Notes under the pieces: generated by a model
Database searches by the model: none
What the model was told of the DNA's origin: nothing
The model's input: the letters and a program-made list of their open reading frames with translations, nothing else
Position numbers and translations under genes: made by a program
Origin: Sphingomonas citri
Lineage (GTDB): Bacteria > Pseudomonadota > Alphaproteobacteria > Sphingomonadales > Sphingomonadaceae
Length of the DNA: 64,000 nt
Reading direction: 5' to 3'
Assembly: GCF_019429485.1 (NCBI RefSeq)
Contig: NZ_JAHXZN010000002.1
Location: 186,001 to 250,000, forward strand
Shown: in pieces, positions 35,376-45,176 of the stretch
Numbering within the stretch: position 1 is the stretch's first letter
How the letters are laid out: every line of letters begins with the position of its first letter

Positions 35376-38300
35376 GTGTCGACCGCGTCCCCCGCCCCGC
35401 TCCGCCGCATCGCGATCGACCGCGGCGGCACCTTCACCGACGTGGTCGCCGAGCGCGAAGACGGCAGCGTCGAGGTGGTCAAGCTGCTCTCGGTCGATCC
35501 CGGCCGCTACGACGATGCCGCGGTCGAGGCGGTGCGGCGGCTGACCGGCATGCGCGACGGCGTGCTGCCGCCGCTCGACGTGCGCATCGGCACCACGGTG
35601 GCGACCAACGCCTTGCTCGAGCGGCGCGGCGAGCCGGTGCTGCTGGCGATCACGCGCGGCTTCGGCGACGCGCTGGCGATCGGCTACCAGGATCGGCCAG
35701 ACATCTTCGCGCGCGCGATCGTCCGCCCACCGCAGCTGCCCGAGCGCGTGATCGAGATCGACGAGCGCGTCGACGTCGACGGCGCGATAGTGCGCGCGCT
35801 CGACTTCGCCGCCGCGGAGCGCGACCTGCGCGCCGGCCATGACGCCGGGCTGCGCGCGGTCGCGATCGTGCTGATGCACGGCTGGCGCTATCCCGCGCAC
35901 GAGGCCGCGCTGGCGGAGCTGGCGCACGCGATCGGCTTCACCCAGGTCTCGGTCAGCCACCGCGTCGCGCCGCTGATCCGGCTGGTCGCGCGCGGCGATA
36001 CCACCGCCGCGGACGCCTATCTCTCGCCGGTGCTGCGCCGCTACGTCGACGGGTTGGAGGCGGCGTTCGGCGGCGCGCCGTTGTTCATGCAATCCTCGGG
36101 CGGGCTCGCCGCGGCGGGCGCGGTGAGCGGCAAGGACGCTTTGCTGTCCGGACCCGCGGGCGGGATCGTCGGCATGGCCGCGGCGGCGCTCGCCGCCGGG
36201 GTCGAGCGCGTGATCGGCTTCGACATGGGCGGCACCTCGACCGACGTGTCGTTGTGGGCGGGGACGTTCGAGCGCCGCCAGGAGGCGGTGATCGGCGGCG
36301 TCCGCGTCGCCGCGCCGATGCTGCGGATCGACACGGTCGCGGCCGGGGGCGGCTCGATCTGCGGCTTCGACGGCGGCCGCTTCACCGTCGGGCCGGAGAG
36401 CGCCGGCGCCAACCCCGGGCCCGCCTGCTATCGCCGCGGCGGGCCGCTGACGGTGACCGACTGCAACCTCCTGCTCGGCAAGATCGTGCCCGAGCATTTC
36501 CCGGCGGTGTTCGGCCCCGGGCGCGACCAGCCGCTCGACCGCGCCGCCGCGCGCGAGCGGCTGGAGGCGCTGCTCGACGCGGTGGAGACGGCGACCGGCA
36601 CGCGCCCCGATCCGCTCGCCGCGGCGGAGGGGCTGGTGGCGATCGCGGTCGCCAACATGGCCAAGGCGATCAAGTCGGTGTCGGTCGCGCGCGGGCATGA
36701 TCCGGCGAGCTACGCGCTGATGACCTTCGGCGGTGCGGGCGGACAGCACGCCTGTCTCGTCGCCGACGCGCTCGGGATGCGCGGCGTGCTGATCCACCCG
36801 CTCGCCGGCGTGCTCTCTGCCTGGGGAATCGCGCTGGCCGACCGGCGCGCGGTGCGCCAGCGCACCGTCGCCGCGCCGCTCGACGCGGGCACGTGGCGCG
36901 CGACGCTGGACCAGCTCGCCGCCGCGGCGCGCGATGAACTAGGCGGCGAGGCGAGGATCGAGGCGGTGGCGACGCTGCGCTACGCGCGCACCGATCAGGG
37001 GATCGAGGTGGCGGTCGCGGACGCCGCGGCGATGCGCGCCGCGTTCGAGGCGGCGCACCGCGAGCGCTTCGGGTTCACCGCGGACGACGCGCTGATCGTC
37101 GAGCGACTCCAGGTCGAGGCGGTGCGCGCCAGCGCGGCGCCGGCGATGGCGGCACCTGCGGCAGCGGCGTCCGCACCCGAGACGGTCGAGGTGACGATGG
37201 CGGGCGCGTCGCACCGGGCGCCGCTGCACCGCCGCGAGACGCTCGGCGCGGGCGCGCGCGTCGCCGGTCCGGCGCTGCTGGTCGATGCCACCTCCACCGT
37301 CGCGGTCGAGCCCGGCTGGGAAGCGGCGGTGCTGGACGAAGGCACGCTGCGGCTCACCCGCGTCGCGCCTCGCGCGGCGGCGGCGGGCGACGCCGCGGTC
37401 GACCCGGTGCGGCTGGCGATCTTCGCCGGGCTGTTCATGGGACTGGCGGAGGAGATGGGATCCGCGCTCCAGCGCAGCGCCGCCTCGGTCAACATCCGCG
37501 AGCGGCTCGATTTCTCCTGCGCGTTGTTCGACGCGAACGGTTACCTCGTCGCCAACGCGCCGCACATCCCGGTGCATCTCGGCTCCATGGGCGACTGCGT
37601 CCGCCACCTGATCGCCAGCCGCGCTGGCGACGGGCGCGGGATGCGCCCGAACGACGCCTATGCGGTCAACGACCCCTATCGCGGCGGCACGCATCTGCCC
37701 GACATCACCGTCGTGCAGCCGGTGTTCGCGGGCGGCGATACGCCAGCTTTCTTCGTCGCCGCGCGCGGGCACCACGCCGACGTCGGCGGCACCAGCCCCG
37801 GCTCGATGCCGGCGGACAGCCGCACGCTCGCCGACGAGGGCGTGGTCTTCGACGACGTGCTGGTGCTCGCCGAGGGCCGCCTGCGCGACGCCGAGGTGCG
37901 CGCGGTGTTTGCGGGTGGCCCGCACCCCGCGCGCGCGATCGACCAGAACATGGCCGATCTCGCCGCGCAGCTCGCCGCCTGCGCGCGCGGCGCGGCGGGG
38001 CTCGAGCGGCTCGTCGCCGAGCAGGGGCGCGAGGTGGTGGCGGCCTATATGGAGCACGTCCAGGCGCACGCCGAGACGCTGGCGCGCGGCGCGGTACGCT
38101 TGCTGTCGGACGGGGCCTTCTCCTACGCCACCGACGACGGCGCCACCGTGCGCGTCGCGGTGCGGGTCGACCGCGACGCGGGGGCGCTGACAGTCGACTT
38201 CGCCGGCACCAGCGCGCAGCGGCCGGGCAACACCAACGCGCCGCTGGCGGTGACGCGCGCGGCGGTGCTCTACGTGCTGCGGACGCTGGTCGGCGAGGAC

Positions 38301-38936
38301 ACGCCGCTCAACGACGGCTTCCTGCGCCCGGTGACGCTGATCGTGCCGGAGGGCTCGATGCTCAATCCGCGCTATCCCGCGGCGGTGGTGGCGGGCAACG
38401 TCGAGACCAGCCAGGTCGTCACCGACGCTTTGATGGGGTCGCTTGGCGCGATGGCGGCGTCGCAGGGGACGATGAACAACTTCACCTTCGGCGACGCGAC
38501 CCACCAATATTACGAGACGATCGCGGGCGGCGCTGGCGCGGGCGACGGCTTCGCGGGCGCGAGCGCGGTGCAGACGCACATGACCAACAGCCGGCTGACT
38601 GATCCCGAGGTGCTGGAGACGCGCTTCCCGGTGTTGCTGGAGGCGTTCGCGATCCGGCGCGGCTCGGGCGGCTCGGGGCGTTGGGCCGGCGGTGACGGCG
38701 CGGTGCGGCGGGTGAGGTTTCGCGCGCCGATGCGGGCGAACATCCTGTCCAATCACCGGGTGGTGGCGCCGTTCGGGCTGGCGGGTGGCGGCGACGGTGC
38801 CGTCGGGGCGAACCGCGTCGAGCGGGCGGACGGGCGCGTCGAGACGCTCGGCGCGACCGCGTCGGTGGAGCTGGCGGCGGGCGACGTGTTCGTGATCGAG
38901 ACGCCCGGCGGCGGTGGCTACGGGGGCGAGGCGTGA
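35376..38936 (+). CDS. 5-oxoprolinase / hydantoinase A-B fusion (OPLAH-like)
   Basis: The 1186-residue ATP-dependent amidohydrolase starts at a GTG with [20 protein letters not shown], the HyuA nucleotide-binding motif. The second motif is [20 protein letters not shown] (about residue 285). A conserved block [20 protein letters not shown] follows. The HyuB half begins near residue 680 with [20 protein letters not shown] and contains [19 protein letters not shown] and [20 protein letters not shown]. The fused A-B layout is that of eukaryotic-type 5-oxoprolinase, which converts 5-oxoproline to glutamate with ATP, though some members are N-methylhydantoinases or acetone carboxylase relatives. 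The nearby DUF969/DUF979/DUF2891 genes support 5-oxoproline use. Confidence 0.9.
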   Translation: MSTASPAPLRRIAIDRGGTFTDVVAEREDGSVEVVKLLSVDPGRYDDAAVEAVRRLTGMRDGVLPPLDVRIGTTVATNALLERRGEPVLLAITRGFGDALAIGYQDRPDIFARAIVRPPQLPERVIEIDERVDVDGAIVRALDFAAAERDLRAGHDAGLRAVAIVLMHGWRYPAHEAALAELAHAIGFTQVSVSHRVAPLIRLVARGDTTAADAYLSPVLRRYVDGLEAAFGGAPLFMQSSGGLAAAGAVSGKDALLSGPAGGIVGMAAAALAAGVERVIGFDMGGTSTDVSLWAGTFERRQEAVIGGVRVAAPMLRIDTVAAGGGSICGFDGGRFTVGPESAGANPGPACYRRGGPLTVTDCNLLLGKIVPEHFPAVFGPGRDQPLDRAAARERLEALLDAVETATGTRPDPLAAAEGLVAIAVANMAKAIKSVSVARGHDPASYALMTFGGAGGQHACLVADALGMRGVLIHPLAGVLSAWGIALADRRAVRQRTVAAPLDAGTWRATLDQLAAAARDELGGEARIEAVATLRYARTDQGIEVAVADAAAMRAAFEAAHRERFGFTADDALIVERLQVEAVRASAAPAMAAPAAAASAPETVEVTMAGASHRAPLHRRETLGAGARVAGPALLVDATSTVAVEPGWEAAVLDEGTLRLTRVAPRAAAAGDAAVDPVRLAIFAGLFMGLAEEMGSALQRSAASVNIRERLDFSCALFDANGYLVANAPHIPVHLGSMGDCVRHLIASRAGDGRGMRPNDAYAVNDPYRGGTHLPDITVVQPVFAGGDTPAFFVAARGHHADVGGTSPGSMPADSRTLADEGVVFDDVLVLAEGRLRDAEVRAVFAGGPHPARAIDQNMADLAAQLAACARGAAGLERLVAEQGREVVAAYMEHVQAHAETLARGAVRLLSDGAFSYATDDGATVRVAVRVDRDAGALTVDFAGTSAQRPGNTNAPLAVTRAAVLYVLRTLVGEDTPLNDGFLRPVTLIVPEGSMLNPRYPAAVVAGNVETSQVVTDALMGSLGAMAASQGTMNNFTFGDATHQYYETIAGGAGAGDGFAGASAVQTHMTNSRLTDPEVLETRFPVLLEAFAIRRGSGGSGRWAGGDGAVRRVRFRAPMRANILSNHRVVAPFGLAGGGDGAVGANRVERADGRVETLGATASVELAAGDVFVIETPGGGGYGGEA

Positions 38937-39086
38937 GCGGGTGGGGCTCGCGGCATTGCCGGCGAGGTGCGGGTCGGGATGATGGCACGGCGGGAGCACC
39001 GTCTCTTTTACCGAGCCCGTACCCTGGTGCAGGCCGGAGTTCAGTTGCGGGCCGCTCGCGTGAGCCGCGTGAGCTATCCCACCTGG

Positions 39087-39106
39087 ACCCCGGCGTGCGC
39101 CGGGGT
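39087..39106. repeat. Intergenic palindrome, family B half copy
   Basis: ACCCCGGCGTGCGCCGGGGT is a near-perfect 20-bp palindrome in the 243-base gap after the 5-oxoprolinase gene, with TGGA before and GGTCAG after. It matches one arm of the family B elements with CC in place of CT at the ends. It may terminate the oxoprolinase transcript. Confidence 0.55.
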
Positions 39107-39179
39107 GGTCAGAGGATGAGGGGGGTCGAGCGCTGACCCAACACCGCTTTACTCTCCTTCCCGCGCGGACCCGTCGCTG

Positions 39180-39833
39180 ATGCTCGTCCTCGCCGGCGTC
39201 GCCGTGATCGCGCTGGGCTTCCTGCTGCGCTTCAACCCGCTGCTCGTGATCGTCGTCGCCGCCGCGGTGACCGGGCTGGCCGCCGGGCTCGACCCGCTCG
39301 CCGTGCTCGCCAAATTCGGCCACGCCTTCAACCAGAGCCGCTACGTCACCGCGATCTACATGGTGCTCCCCGTCATCGGCCTGCTCGAGCGCGCCGGGCT
39401 GCAGGAGCGTGCGCGCGGGCTGGTCGGCGGGTTGCGAGGACTCACCGTGGGGCGCCTGCTCGCGGGCTATCTGCTGTTCCGCCAGCTCTCCGCCGCGCTC
39501 GGGCTCAACGCGGTGGCGGGGCCGGCGCAGACGGTGCGGCCGCTCGTCGCGCCCATGGCTGAGGCCGCCGCGGCCCGCCAGGGCGAAGAGGACGGCGAGC
39601 CGATCCGCGCGCTCGCCGCCGCGACCGACAATATCGGCCTGTTCTTCGGCGAGGACATCTTCATCGCGATCGGCTCGATCCTGCTGATGCGCGGCGTGCT
39701 CGAGGGCTATGGCGTGCGCGTCGAGCCGTTCCAGCTCTCGGTCTGGGCGATTCCCACCGCTATCGCCGCCTTCCTCGTCCATGGCGCGCGGCTGTGGTGG
39801 CTCGATCGCCGGCTGAGGCGGCGCACGCGATGA
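39180..39833 (+). CDS. DUF969 family membrane protein (putative transporter half)
   Basis: The 217-residue protein starts MLVLAGVAVIALGFLLRFNP and has about five predicted helices. The phrases AFNQSRYVTAIYMVLPVIGL and LAAATDNIGLFFGEDIFIAI are those of DUF969. This family is nearly always encoded next to DUF979 and is thought to form a two-part transporter, sometimes linked to 5-oxoproline or peptide degradation genes. The stop overlaps the DUF979 start (ATGA). Confidence 0.88.
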   Translation: MLVLAGVAVIALGFLLRFNPLLVIVVAAAVTGLAAGLDPLAVLAKFGHAFNQSRYVTAIYMVLPVIGLLERAGLQERARGLVGGLRGLTVGRLLAGYLLFRQLSAALGLNAVAGPAQTVRPLVAPMAEAAAARQGEEDGEPIRALAAATDNIGLFFGEDIFIAIGSILLMRGVLEGYGVRVEPFQLSVWAIPTAIAAFLVHGARLWWLDRRLRRRTR

Positions 39834-40729
39834 TCGGGCTCAACCTCGTCTACGCGGTCGCGGGTGTCTTCTTCGCCGCCTGCGCCCTGCTCGGCGCGGT
39901 CGACCGGCGCTGGGCCAACGCGCTGTTTCACGCTTTGCTCGCGCTCTCCTTCTTCGCCGGCGACGCGATCGGCGACCTCGGCAACGGCGTGCTGGTGCTC
40001 GCGCTGGTCGCCACTGCCACCTCGGGCCGGATGCGCCGCGGTGAGCCCGAGGCGGCGAGCGAGCCGCACGGCCCGCTGCTCGCGCTGGCGCTGGTGATCC
40101 CCGCCGCCGCGCTCGGCGGCACGCTGCTGTTCAAGCGTTTGCCGACACTGATCGATTCGCAGCAGGCCACGCTGGTGGCGCTGACGCTCGGCGTGCTCGT
40201 CGCGCTCGCGCTCGGCCACTGGCTGCTGCGCGCGCCGCCGCTCGCGGGGGTGCGCGCGGGGCGGCGGCTGCTCGACGAGATCGGCTGGGCCGCGATCATG
40301 CCGCAGCTGCTCGCCAGCCTGGGCGCGGTGTTCGCGCTCGCGGGCGTGGGCGACGTGGTCGGCGGGCTGGTCGGCGGCGCGATCCCGGCGGGGAGCGTGC
40401 TCGGCGCCGCGGTCGCCTATGGCCTCGGCATGGCGCTGTTCACGATCGTGATGGGCAATGCCTTCGCCGCCTTCCCGGTGATGGCGGCGGCGGTGGGCAT
40501 GCCGCTGCTGGTGCGCCAGTACGGCGGGGACCCGGCGGCGGTCGCGGCGATCGGCATGCTGGCGGGCTTCTGCGGCACCTTGCTCACCCCGATGGCGGCG
40601 AACTTCAACATCGTCCCCGCCGCTTTGCTCGAGCTGCGCAACCGCTATGGCGTGATCCGCGCGCAGGCGGCGACCGCGCTGCCGCTGCTCCTCTTCAACG
40701 TGCTGCTGCTATGGTGGGTGATCCGATGA
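39830..40729 (+). CDS. DUF979 family membrane protein (putative transporter half)
   Basis: The 299-residue protein starts MIGLNLVYAVAGVFFAACAL and has about eight helices. Typical DUF979 phrases are GDAIGDLGNGVLVLAL, IDSQQATLVALTLGV, IVMGNAFAAFPVMAAAVGMP and MLAGFCGTLLTPMAANFNIV. With the overlapping DUF969 gene it would make a permease of unknown substrate. The ATG at 39830 lies in the DUF969 stop, and its own stop overlaps the next gene start, giving three coupled genes. Confidence 0.88.
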   Translation: MIGLNLVYAVAGVFFAACALLGAVDRRWANALFHALLALSFFAGDAIGDLGNGVLVLALVATATSGRMRRGEPEAASEPHGPLLALALVIPAAALGGTLLFKRLPTLIDSQQATLVALTLGVLVALALGHWLLRAPPLAGVRAGRRLLDEIGWAAIMPQLLASLGAVFALAGVGDVVGGLVGGAIPAGSVLGAAVAYGLGMALFTIVMGNAFAAFPVMAAAVGMPLLVRQYGGDPAAVAAIGMLAGFCGTLLTPMAANFNIVPAALLELRNRYGVIRAQAATALPLLLFNVLLLWWVIR

Positions 40730-41721
40730 CCAGGCTCGACCCCGCGCTCGCCGCACGCTTCGCCCGCATCACGCTCGACCATGTCGGGCGCGAGTTTCCG
40801 TACAAGCTCGACCATGTCCTCACCGGCGCGCACGACGCGGTGCCGCCGGCGACGCTCCACCCGATCTTCCACGGCAGCTTCGACTGGCACAGCTGTGTCC
40901 ACGGCTGGTGGCAGCTGCTGACGATCCGCCGCCTGTTCCCGGCGCTGGCCGAAGCCGAGGCGATCCGCGCGCGCGCCGACACCATGCTGGTCCCCGCCAA
41001 GGTCGCGGGCGAGCTCGCCTATCTCGACCGGCCGACCAGCGGCGGGTTCGAGCGGCCGTATGGCTGGGCGTGGCTGCTCGCGCTCCACGACGAGGCGGAC
41101 CGGCATGCCGCGCCCTGGGGCAAGGCGCTGGAGCCGCTGGCGCGCGCCTTCGCCGCGCGCTTCACCGCTTACCTCCCCAAGCTGACCTATGCGGTGCGCG
41201 TCGGCACGCATTTCAACACCAGCTTCGCGCTGGTGCTCGCGCGCGACTGGGCGCTCCGCCACGACCACGCGCTGGTCGAGCTGATCGACGCGCGCGCGCG
41301 CGGCTGGTTCGACGCGGACCGTGCCTGCCAGGCGTGGGAGCCGTCGGGGGACGACTTCCTCTCCTCGGCGCTGTGCGAGGCGCTGCTGATGAGCCGCGTG
41401 CTGCCCGCCGGCGCGTTCGCGGTGTGGTTCGACGCCTTCCTCCCCGATGTCGCGCGCGGCGAGCCGGCCACGCTGTTCCGGCCGGCGCACGTGTCCGACC
41501 GGAGCGACGGCAAGATCGCGCATCTCGACGGGCTCAACCTCAGCCGCGCCTGGTGCTGGCGCCAGCTCGCCGCCGCGCTCGGACCGCGCCATCCCGCCGC
41601 GGCGGCCATGCTGCACGCCGCCGACGCGCACCTCGCCGCCAGCCTGCCGCACCTCGACGACGATTACATGGGCGGCCATTGGCTCGCCACCTTCGCGCTG
41701 CTGGCGGTGCTATCGAGCTAG
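40726..41721 (+). CDS. DUF2891 family protein
   Basis: The 331-residue cytoplasmic protein begins MTRLDPALAARFARITLDHV and contains HPIFHGSFDWHSCVHGWWQL, RPYGWAWLLALHDEAD, VRVGTHFNTSFAL and ACQAWEPSGDDFLSSALCEA. These His- and Trp-rich phrases are the DUF2891 signature. The fold is probably an (alpha/alpha) barrel, since the helical repeats with buried aromatic residues resemble sugar-isomerase or glycosidase barrels. Its function is unknown. The ATG overlaps the DUF979 stop (ATGA), and the DUF969-DUF979-DUF2891 order recurs in other genomes, so a catabolic enzyme acting on the transported compound is likely. Confidence 0.88.
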   Translation: MTRLDPALAARFARITLDHVGREFPYKLDHVLTGAHDAVPPATLHPIFHGSFDWHSCVHGWWQLLTIRRLFPALAEAEAIRARADTMLVPAKVAGELAYLDRPTSGGFERPYGWAWLLALHDEADRHAAPWGKALEPLARAFAARFTAYLPKLTYAVRVGTHFNTSFALVLARDWALRHDHALVELIDARARGWFDADRACQAWEPSGDDFLSSALCEALLMSRVLPAGAFAVWFDAFLPDVARGEPATLFRPAHVSDRSDGKIAHLDGLNLSRAWCWRQLAAALGPRHPAAAAMLHAADAHLAASLPHLDDDYMGGHWLATFALLAVLSS

Positions 41722-41726
41722 AGCCT

Positions 41727-41748
41727 AGAGGATATCGATCGATCCTCT
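41727..41748 (+). terminator. Hairpin after the DUF2891 gene
   Basis: AGAGGAT and ATCCTCT form a perfect 7-bp stem around the loop ATCGATCG, 5 bp after the stop codon at 41721. No T-run follows, so it is a possible but not classical terminator. A second AGGATCGAT lies just downstream (41759). Confidence 0.45.
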
Positions 41749-41850
41749 CCTAGTCGGGAGGATCGATGAATGCCGAGCTAACCTCCGATGAGGTCCCCGC
41801 AACCAGCGGGCGCGCCGGCGGTTCACTGCGTATCACCCGCAGGAGGCGCT

Positions 41851-42474
41851 ATGCTCGAACATGTTCCCCACTGGCTCGGCAGCCTGTTGCACAACGTCCG
41901 CGCGGGCCATGCCAAGCTGGTGATCGTGCAGGATGGGATCGTGCCCGCGGGCGGCGCGCAGCTAACGCTCTCCAGCCCCGCCTTCGCCGACGGCGCGCGG
42001 CTGCCCGAGCGCTTCACTGCCGACGGCGCGGGCGTGTCGCCGCCGCTCACCTGGAACGGCGTGCCAGCCGGCGCGGTCGCGCTGGCGCTGCTCGTCGAGG
42101 ACCCCGACGCACCCGCGCCCAACCCGCTCGTCCACGCCGTCGTGTGGAACCTGCCGCCCGACTCGGCGGGGCTGGAGGAAGGTGCGATCTCGGCGGACGG
42201 GCGCGGCGCGTTCGACGGTTCGGACGTCGGCCGCAACAGCTATCAGCAGGAGGGCTGGCTGCCGCCCGACCCGCCGACCGGCCACGGCGGTCACGACTAT
42301 GTCTTTCAACTGTTCGCGCTGAGCGAGGCGGCGGCGCTCGACGTCAGCCCGGGGCGCAGCGCGGTGCTGGAGGCACTGCGCGGGCGCGTGCTCGCCGCGG
42401 GCATGCTGAGCGGCACCTACTCGCGCGGCGAGCCGGCCGAGATCGGGCCGGTCGGCGCGGCGCAGCCCGCCTGA
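41851..42474 (+). CDS. YbhB/YbcL (Raf kinase inhibitor-like, PEBP) protein
   Basis: The 207-residue protein starts MLEHVPHWLGSLLHNVRAGH, then has the PEBP core: QLTLSSPAFADGARLPERFT, LTWNGVPAGAVALALLVEDP, DAPAPNPLVHAVVWNLP, and further PDPPTGHGGHDYVFQLFAL. The DPD-x-P and GHGxHxYxF motifs line the anion-binding pocket. Bacterial members bind small anions or lipids; their role is unclear. A strong AGGAGG stands four bases before the ATG at 41851, which fixes the start. The N-terminal extension (about 25 residues) before the fold is longer than in E. coli YbhB. Confidence 0.9.
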   Translation: MLEHVPHWLGSLLHNVRAGHAKLVIVQDGIVPAGGAQLTLSSPAFADGARLPERFTADGAGVSPPLTWNGVPAGAVALALLVEDPDAPAPNPLVHAVVWNLPPDSAGLEEGAISADGRGAFDGSDVGRNSYQQEGWLPPDPPTGHGGHDYVFQLFALSEAAALDVSPGRSAVLEALRGRVLAAGMLSGTYSRGEPAEIGPVGAAQPA

Positions 42475-42479
42475 GCCGC

Positions 42480-42941
42480 GTGCGCGATCCGACCCCCCGC
42501 CCGCTGCCGGTGGTGCCGCGCTGGCTCGGCCTCGCGGGGTTGCTCCCGCCGGCGGGCTGCGTCGCGGTCGCGCTCGCGCTGCCGGCGCTGCAGCCGGCCG
42601 CGACGCTGGTGGGCGGGATCTACGCCGCCGTGATCCTGTCGTTTCTCGGCGGGCTGTGGTGGATGGATTCGCTCGAGCGCCGCGTCGCTGCGGCTGCGCC
42701 GTACGTGCTGGCGGTGGCCCCGAGCCTGGTCGCCTGGGCGGCGCTGCTGGCGTGGCTGCTCGGGGGCGCGCCGCCGGCCTCGTCGCTGCTCGCACTCGGC
42801 GCCGCGGTGCTGGTCTCCCCGCTCGCCGACCGCGCCGCCTCGCCGGCCGTGCGCGAGCTGCCCGGCTGGTGGGGCCTGCGGCTGACGCTGTCGGGCGGGC
42901 TCGGCGCCCTGACGCTGCTATTGGCGCTGCTGGCGCGATGA
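42480..42941 (+). CDS. DUF3429 family membrane protein
   Basis: The 153-residue protein starts at a GTG (42480) 5 bp after the PEBP stop and has about five helices. The pattern AAVILSFLGGLWWMDSLERR followed by VLAVAPSLVAWAALLAWLL is that of DUF3429, whose members have a conserved SFLGG-x-x-W. The function is unknown. It may be co-transcribed with the PEBP gene. Confidence 0.78.
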   Translation: MRDPTPRPLPVVPRWLGLAGLLPPAGCVAVALALPALQPAATLVGGIYAAVILSFLGGLWWMDSLERRVAAAAPYVLAVAPSLVAWAALLAWLLGGAPPASSLLALGAAVLVSPLADRAASPAVRELPGWWGLRLTLSGGLGALTLLLALLAR

Positions 42942-42968
42942 CGTCGACCGTAAGGGGCTAGCCGTTCC

Positions 42969-43877
42969 TCACCCCTCCGGATCGGGTGCGGTGAAGGGCG
43001 AGCAACACGGCTCGGTCACCGCATGAAATTCCATCAGCTCGATGCGCGTGCCGTCGGGATCGTAGAGGTTGGCCTGCCACTTGCCGTCTAGCCCCATCTG
43101 CGGGCCGTCGTGGCGGCCGGTCATCTTCTTGCCGCGATACAATTCGGTGACGGCGGTCTGCATGTTGCGCACGCCGAGCGAGAGGTGGTTGAGCACGCCG
43201 AGCTGGCGCGCATCGAGCGACGCCTCGCTCACGCGCGAGCCCGCGCCGACCATCATATATTCGAGCCAGTCGCGCCCGTCGGGGGTCTGCTGCGACACCC
43301 AGTCGACCTTGGGGGGCTCGAACGAGCCGAACCAATAGGGGCGGAAGCCGAGCAGGGTGCGATAGAAGCCGTCCTCCTTGGCGCGGTCGCGCACGGCATG
43401 GCCGATATGGATGATGCGGCCGCTCACCGCGCCGGGTATCGCCGCGGCGCTGGTCTTGGTCTCGACGAACTGCACCTCATTGCCCTCGGCGTCGCTCGCG
43501 GCGAAGCGGCGCTCGCCCGCGCCCTGCTCCAGCGCGCCGACGCCGGCAGCGCCGCGCGCCAGCAGCCAGGAGCGCAGCGCGGCGGCGTCGGGGGTGCGGT
43601 AGGCGGCGTGCGCGAACAGGCTGGCGCCGAGCCCCGCGGGCGCGGGCAGCACCTCGACGAACTGCGTACCGCTGAACTGGAACCGCGCGCCGGCGGCATT
43701 CTCCGGGTCCGCCACCTTCCGCGCGCCGAGGACGCCGGCGTAGAAACGTTCCGACGCGGCCAGGTCGCGGCTGTACACCGCCAGATGCGAGATGCCGGTG
43801 ATCGGCGGCCGCTCGGGCGCGCGAGCGCCGACCGAGAAGAACGCCGCGACGATCATCGCCGCCCGCGTGAGACGCAT
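42969..43877 (-). CDS. Exported two-domain VOC (glyoxalase-like) protein
   Basis: The 302-residue protein has an N-terminal hydrophobic leader (LTRAAMIVAAFFSVGARAP) and two vicinal-oxygen-chelate modules. The first opens with ITGISHLAVYSRDLAASERF (about residue 26), the second with IIHIGHAVRDRAKEDGFYRT (about 155). The ends read DPDGTRIELMEFH. VOC metal ligands (His and Glu at the starts and ends of modules) are largely kept, so a metal-dependent dioxygenase, isomerase or binding role is possible. Export of such a protein is unusual. It is convergent with the DUF3429 gene. Confidence 0.82.
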   Translation of the reverse strand: MRLTRAAMIVAAFFSVGARAPERPPITGISHLAVYSRDLAASERFYAGVLGARKVADPENAAGARFQFSGTQFVEVLPAPAGLGASLFAHAAYRTPDAAALRSWLLARGAAGVGALEQGAGERRFAASDAEGNEVQFVETKTSAAAIPGAVSGRIIHIGHAVRDRAKEDGFYRTLLGFRPYWFGSFEPPKVDWVSQQTPDGRDWLEYMMVGAGSRVSEASLDARQLGVLNHLSLGVRNMQTAVTELYRGKKMTGRHDGPQMGLDGKWQANLYDPDGTRIELMEFHAVTEPCCSPFTAPDPEG

Positions 43878-44031
43878 GTGAGACCCTCCCCTGCCGCGCC
43901 GAAGAAATGGCGTCAGGCCGGTAGGTTAGCTGGCGCTTGCGTGCGTGTCACGGGGCGTCGCGCGGAGACGAAAGAGCGTTGGGCGTGGCGCGTTGCCGTT
44001 CCCAGGCGCTTGGCCCCATGAACGTGGCATT

Positions 44032-44184
44032 ACCTCGAGACGAGGCTCGACAAGCTCAGCCTCTCCTCAGCGCGAATGTGAAAGCGGGGGCCGGCCTCGA
44101 TACGGTCTGTGCTTGTGGACGACGGAAGAGCTACCGTCGCTCGCGCTAACGAGGCACTGAGCTCGTCGAAGTGCCGTCTCGAAG
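44032..44184. repeat. Intergenic inverted repeat, family C (both arms)
   Basis: The left arm (44032-44073, with CCTCGAGACGAGGCTCGACA then AGCTCAG) and the right arm (44141-44184, with ACTGAGCTCGTCGAAGTGCC then GTCTCGAAG) are imperfect inverted copies about 67 bases apart. The element fills much of the 499-base gap 43878-44376 ahead of the fucose operon. The rest of the gap should hold the operon promoter; TTCACCAGTGAA at 44257-44268 is a near palindrome there. Confidence 0.55.
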
Positions 44185-44376
44185 CACCTCGCGAGCTGCT
44201 CCCTCACCAGCCATCCACTAGAGGCGCCGAGCGTCGCGCCGTCGACGAACAGGTCACTCGGTTCACCAGTGAAAGTCCGCTTCATCACCGGTTGCGTCCG
44301 CCCCTTCGCCCGTTGTAGCGTCGCGACAGGAGCGCTGCCCGACCGAGTGGCAGCGTCGGGCGAGGGAGAGGAAGCG

Positions 44377-45174
44377 TTGCGCGCATCGATCAGCTGGGCC
44401 GCCGCCGCGGCACTGCTCGCCACCGCGACCGTCGCGACGGCGCAGACGAAGGTACCCGGCGATCCGTACGCCGACGATCCCTCGGGCATCGTCGCCGACC
44501 CCTGCCCCGCACATCCCAAGCCGGCGGACAAGGCGGCGGGAACGATCGCGAACCTCCACATGCTCACGCGCGACCACGGCCAGCTGTGCCGCTACGCCGC
44601 CGCCAACCGCGCGCTGACGGCGAAGCCGCGGGTTGTCTTCATGGGCGACTCGATCACTGACAATTGGATCAACCTCGCGCCCGATTTCTGGCGCGACGGC
44701 CGGGTCGACCGCGGCATCAGCGGGCAGACCACCTCGCAGATGCTGCTGCGCTTCCGCCAGGACGTGATCGACCTTCACCCGCAGGCGGTCCACATCATGG
44801 CGGGCACCAACGACGTCGCAGGCAACACCGGCGCCGCCACGATCGAGACGGTCGAGGGCCATATCCAGAGCATGGCCGAGCTGGCGCGCGCCAACGGGAT
44901 CAAGGTGATCCTCGCCTCGGTCCCGCCCGCCGCTGCCTTCCCGTGGAGCCCGGACAAGCGCCCCGCGCCGCAGATCGCCGCGCTCAACGCCTGGCTCCAG
45001 GCCTATGCGCGCCGCAGCGGCGCGACCTGGGTCGACTATCACCCGGTACTCGCCACGCCCGCAGGCGCAATGCGGGAGGGGCTGGCGAGCGACGGCGTCC
45101 ACCCCACCGCGGCGGGCTATGCCGCGATGGCGCCGGTCGCGCTCGACTCGATCCGCCGCGCGCTCGGGCGCTGA
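44377..45174 (+). CDS. SGNH/GDSL hydrolase, exported (probable carbohydrate esterase)
   Basis: With the TTG at 44377 as start, the protein has 265 residues and a clean signal peptide (ISWAAAAALLATATVATAQ). A purine-rich GAGGGAGAGGAAG precedes that TTG; a GTG at 44269 would add 36 residues that do not look like coding sequence. The SGNH blocks are VVFMGDSITDNW (Ser92), RGISGQTTSQMLLRF, IMAGTNDV and SDGVHPTAAGY (Asp239, His242). Proteins like this remove acetyl groups from plant or microbial glycans. It starts the fucose operon and has a paralogue at 50911-51744. The fucosidase starts 2 bp after its stop. Confidence 0.85.
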   Translation: MRASISWAAAAALLATATVATAQTKVPGDPYADDPSGIVADPCPAHPKPADKAAGTIANLHMLTRDHGQLCRYAAANRALTAKPRVVFMGDSITDNWINLAPDFWRDGRVDRGISGQTTSQMLLRFRQDVIDLHPQAVHIMAGTNDVAGNTGAATIETVEGHIQSMAELARANGIKVILASVPPAAAFPWSPDKRPAPQIAALNAWLQAYARRSGATWVDYHPVLATPAGAMREGLASDGVHPTAAGYAAMAPVALDSIRRALGR

Positions 45175-45176
45175 GC

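Noticed and set aside
36939..39782. 947-residue open frame antisense to the 5-oxoprolinase and DUF969 genes
   Set aside because: It covers the opposite strand of two well-recognised genes and has no recognisable domain; long antisense frames are common at this G+C content.
44664..45176. Longer fucosidase starting inside the esterase gene
   Set aside because: The Tat leader right after the ATG at 45177 marks the true start.
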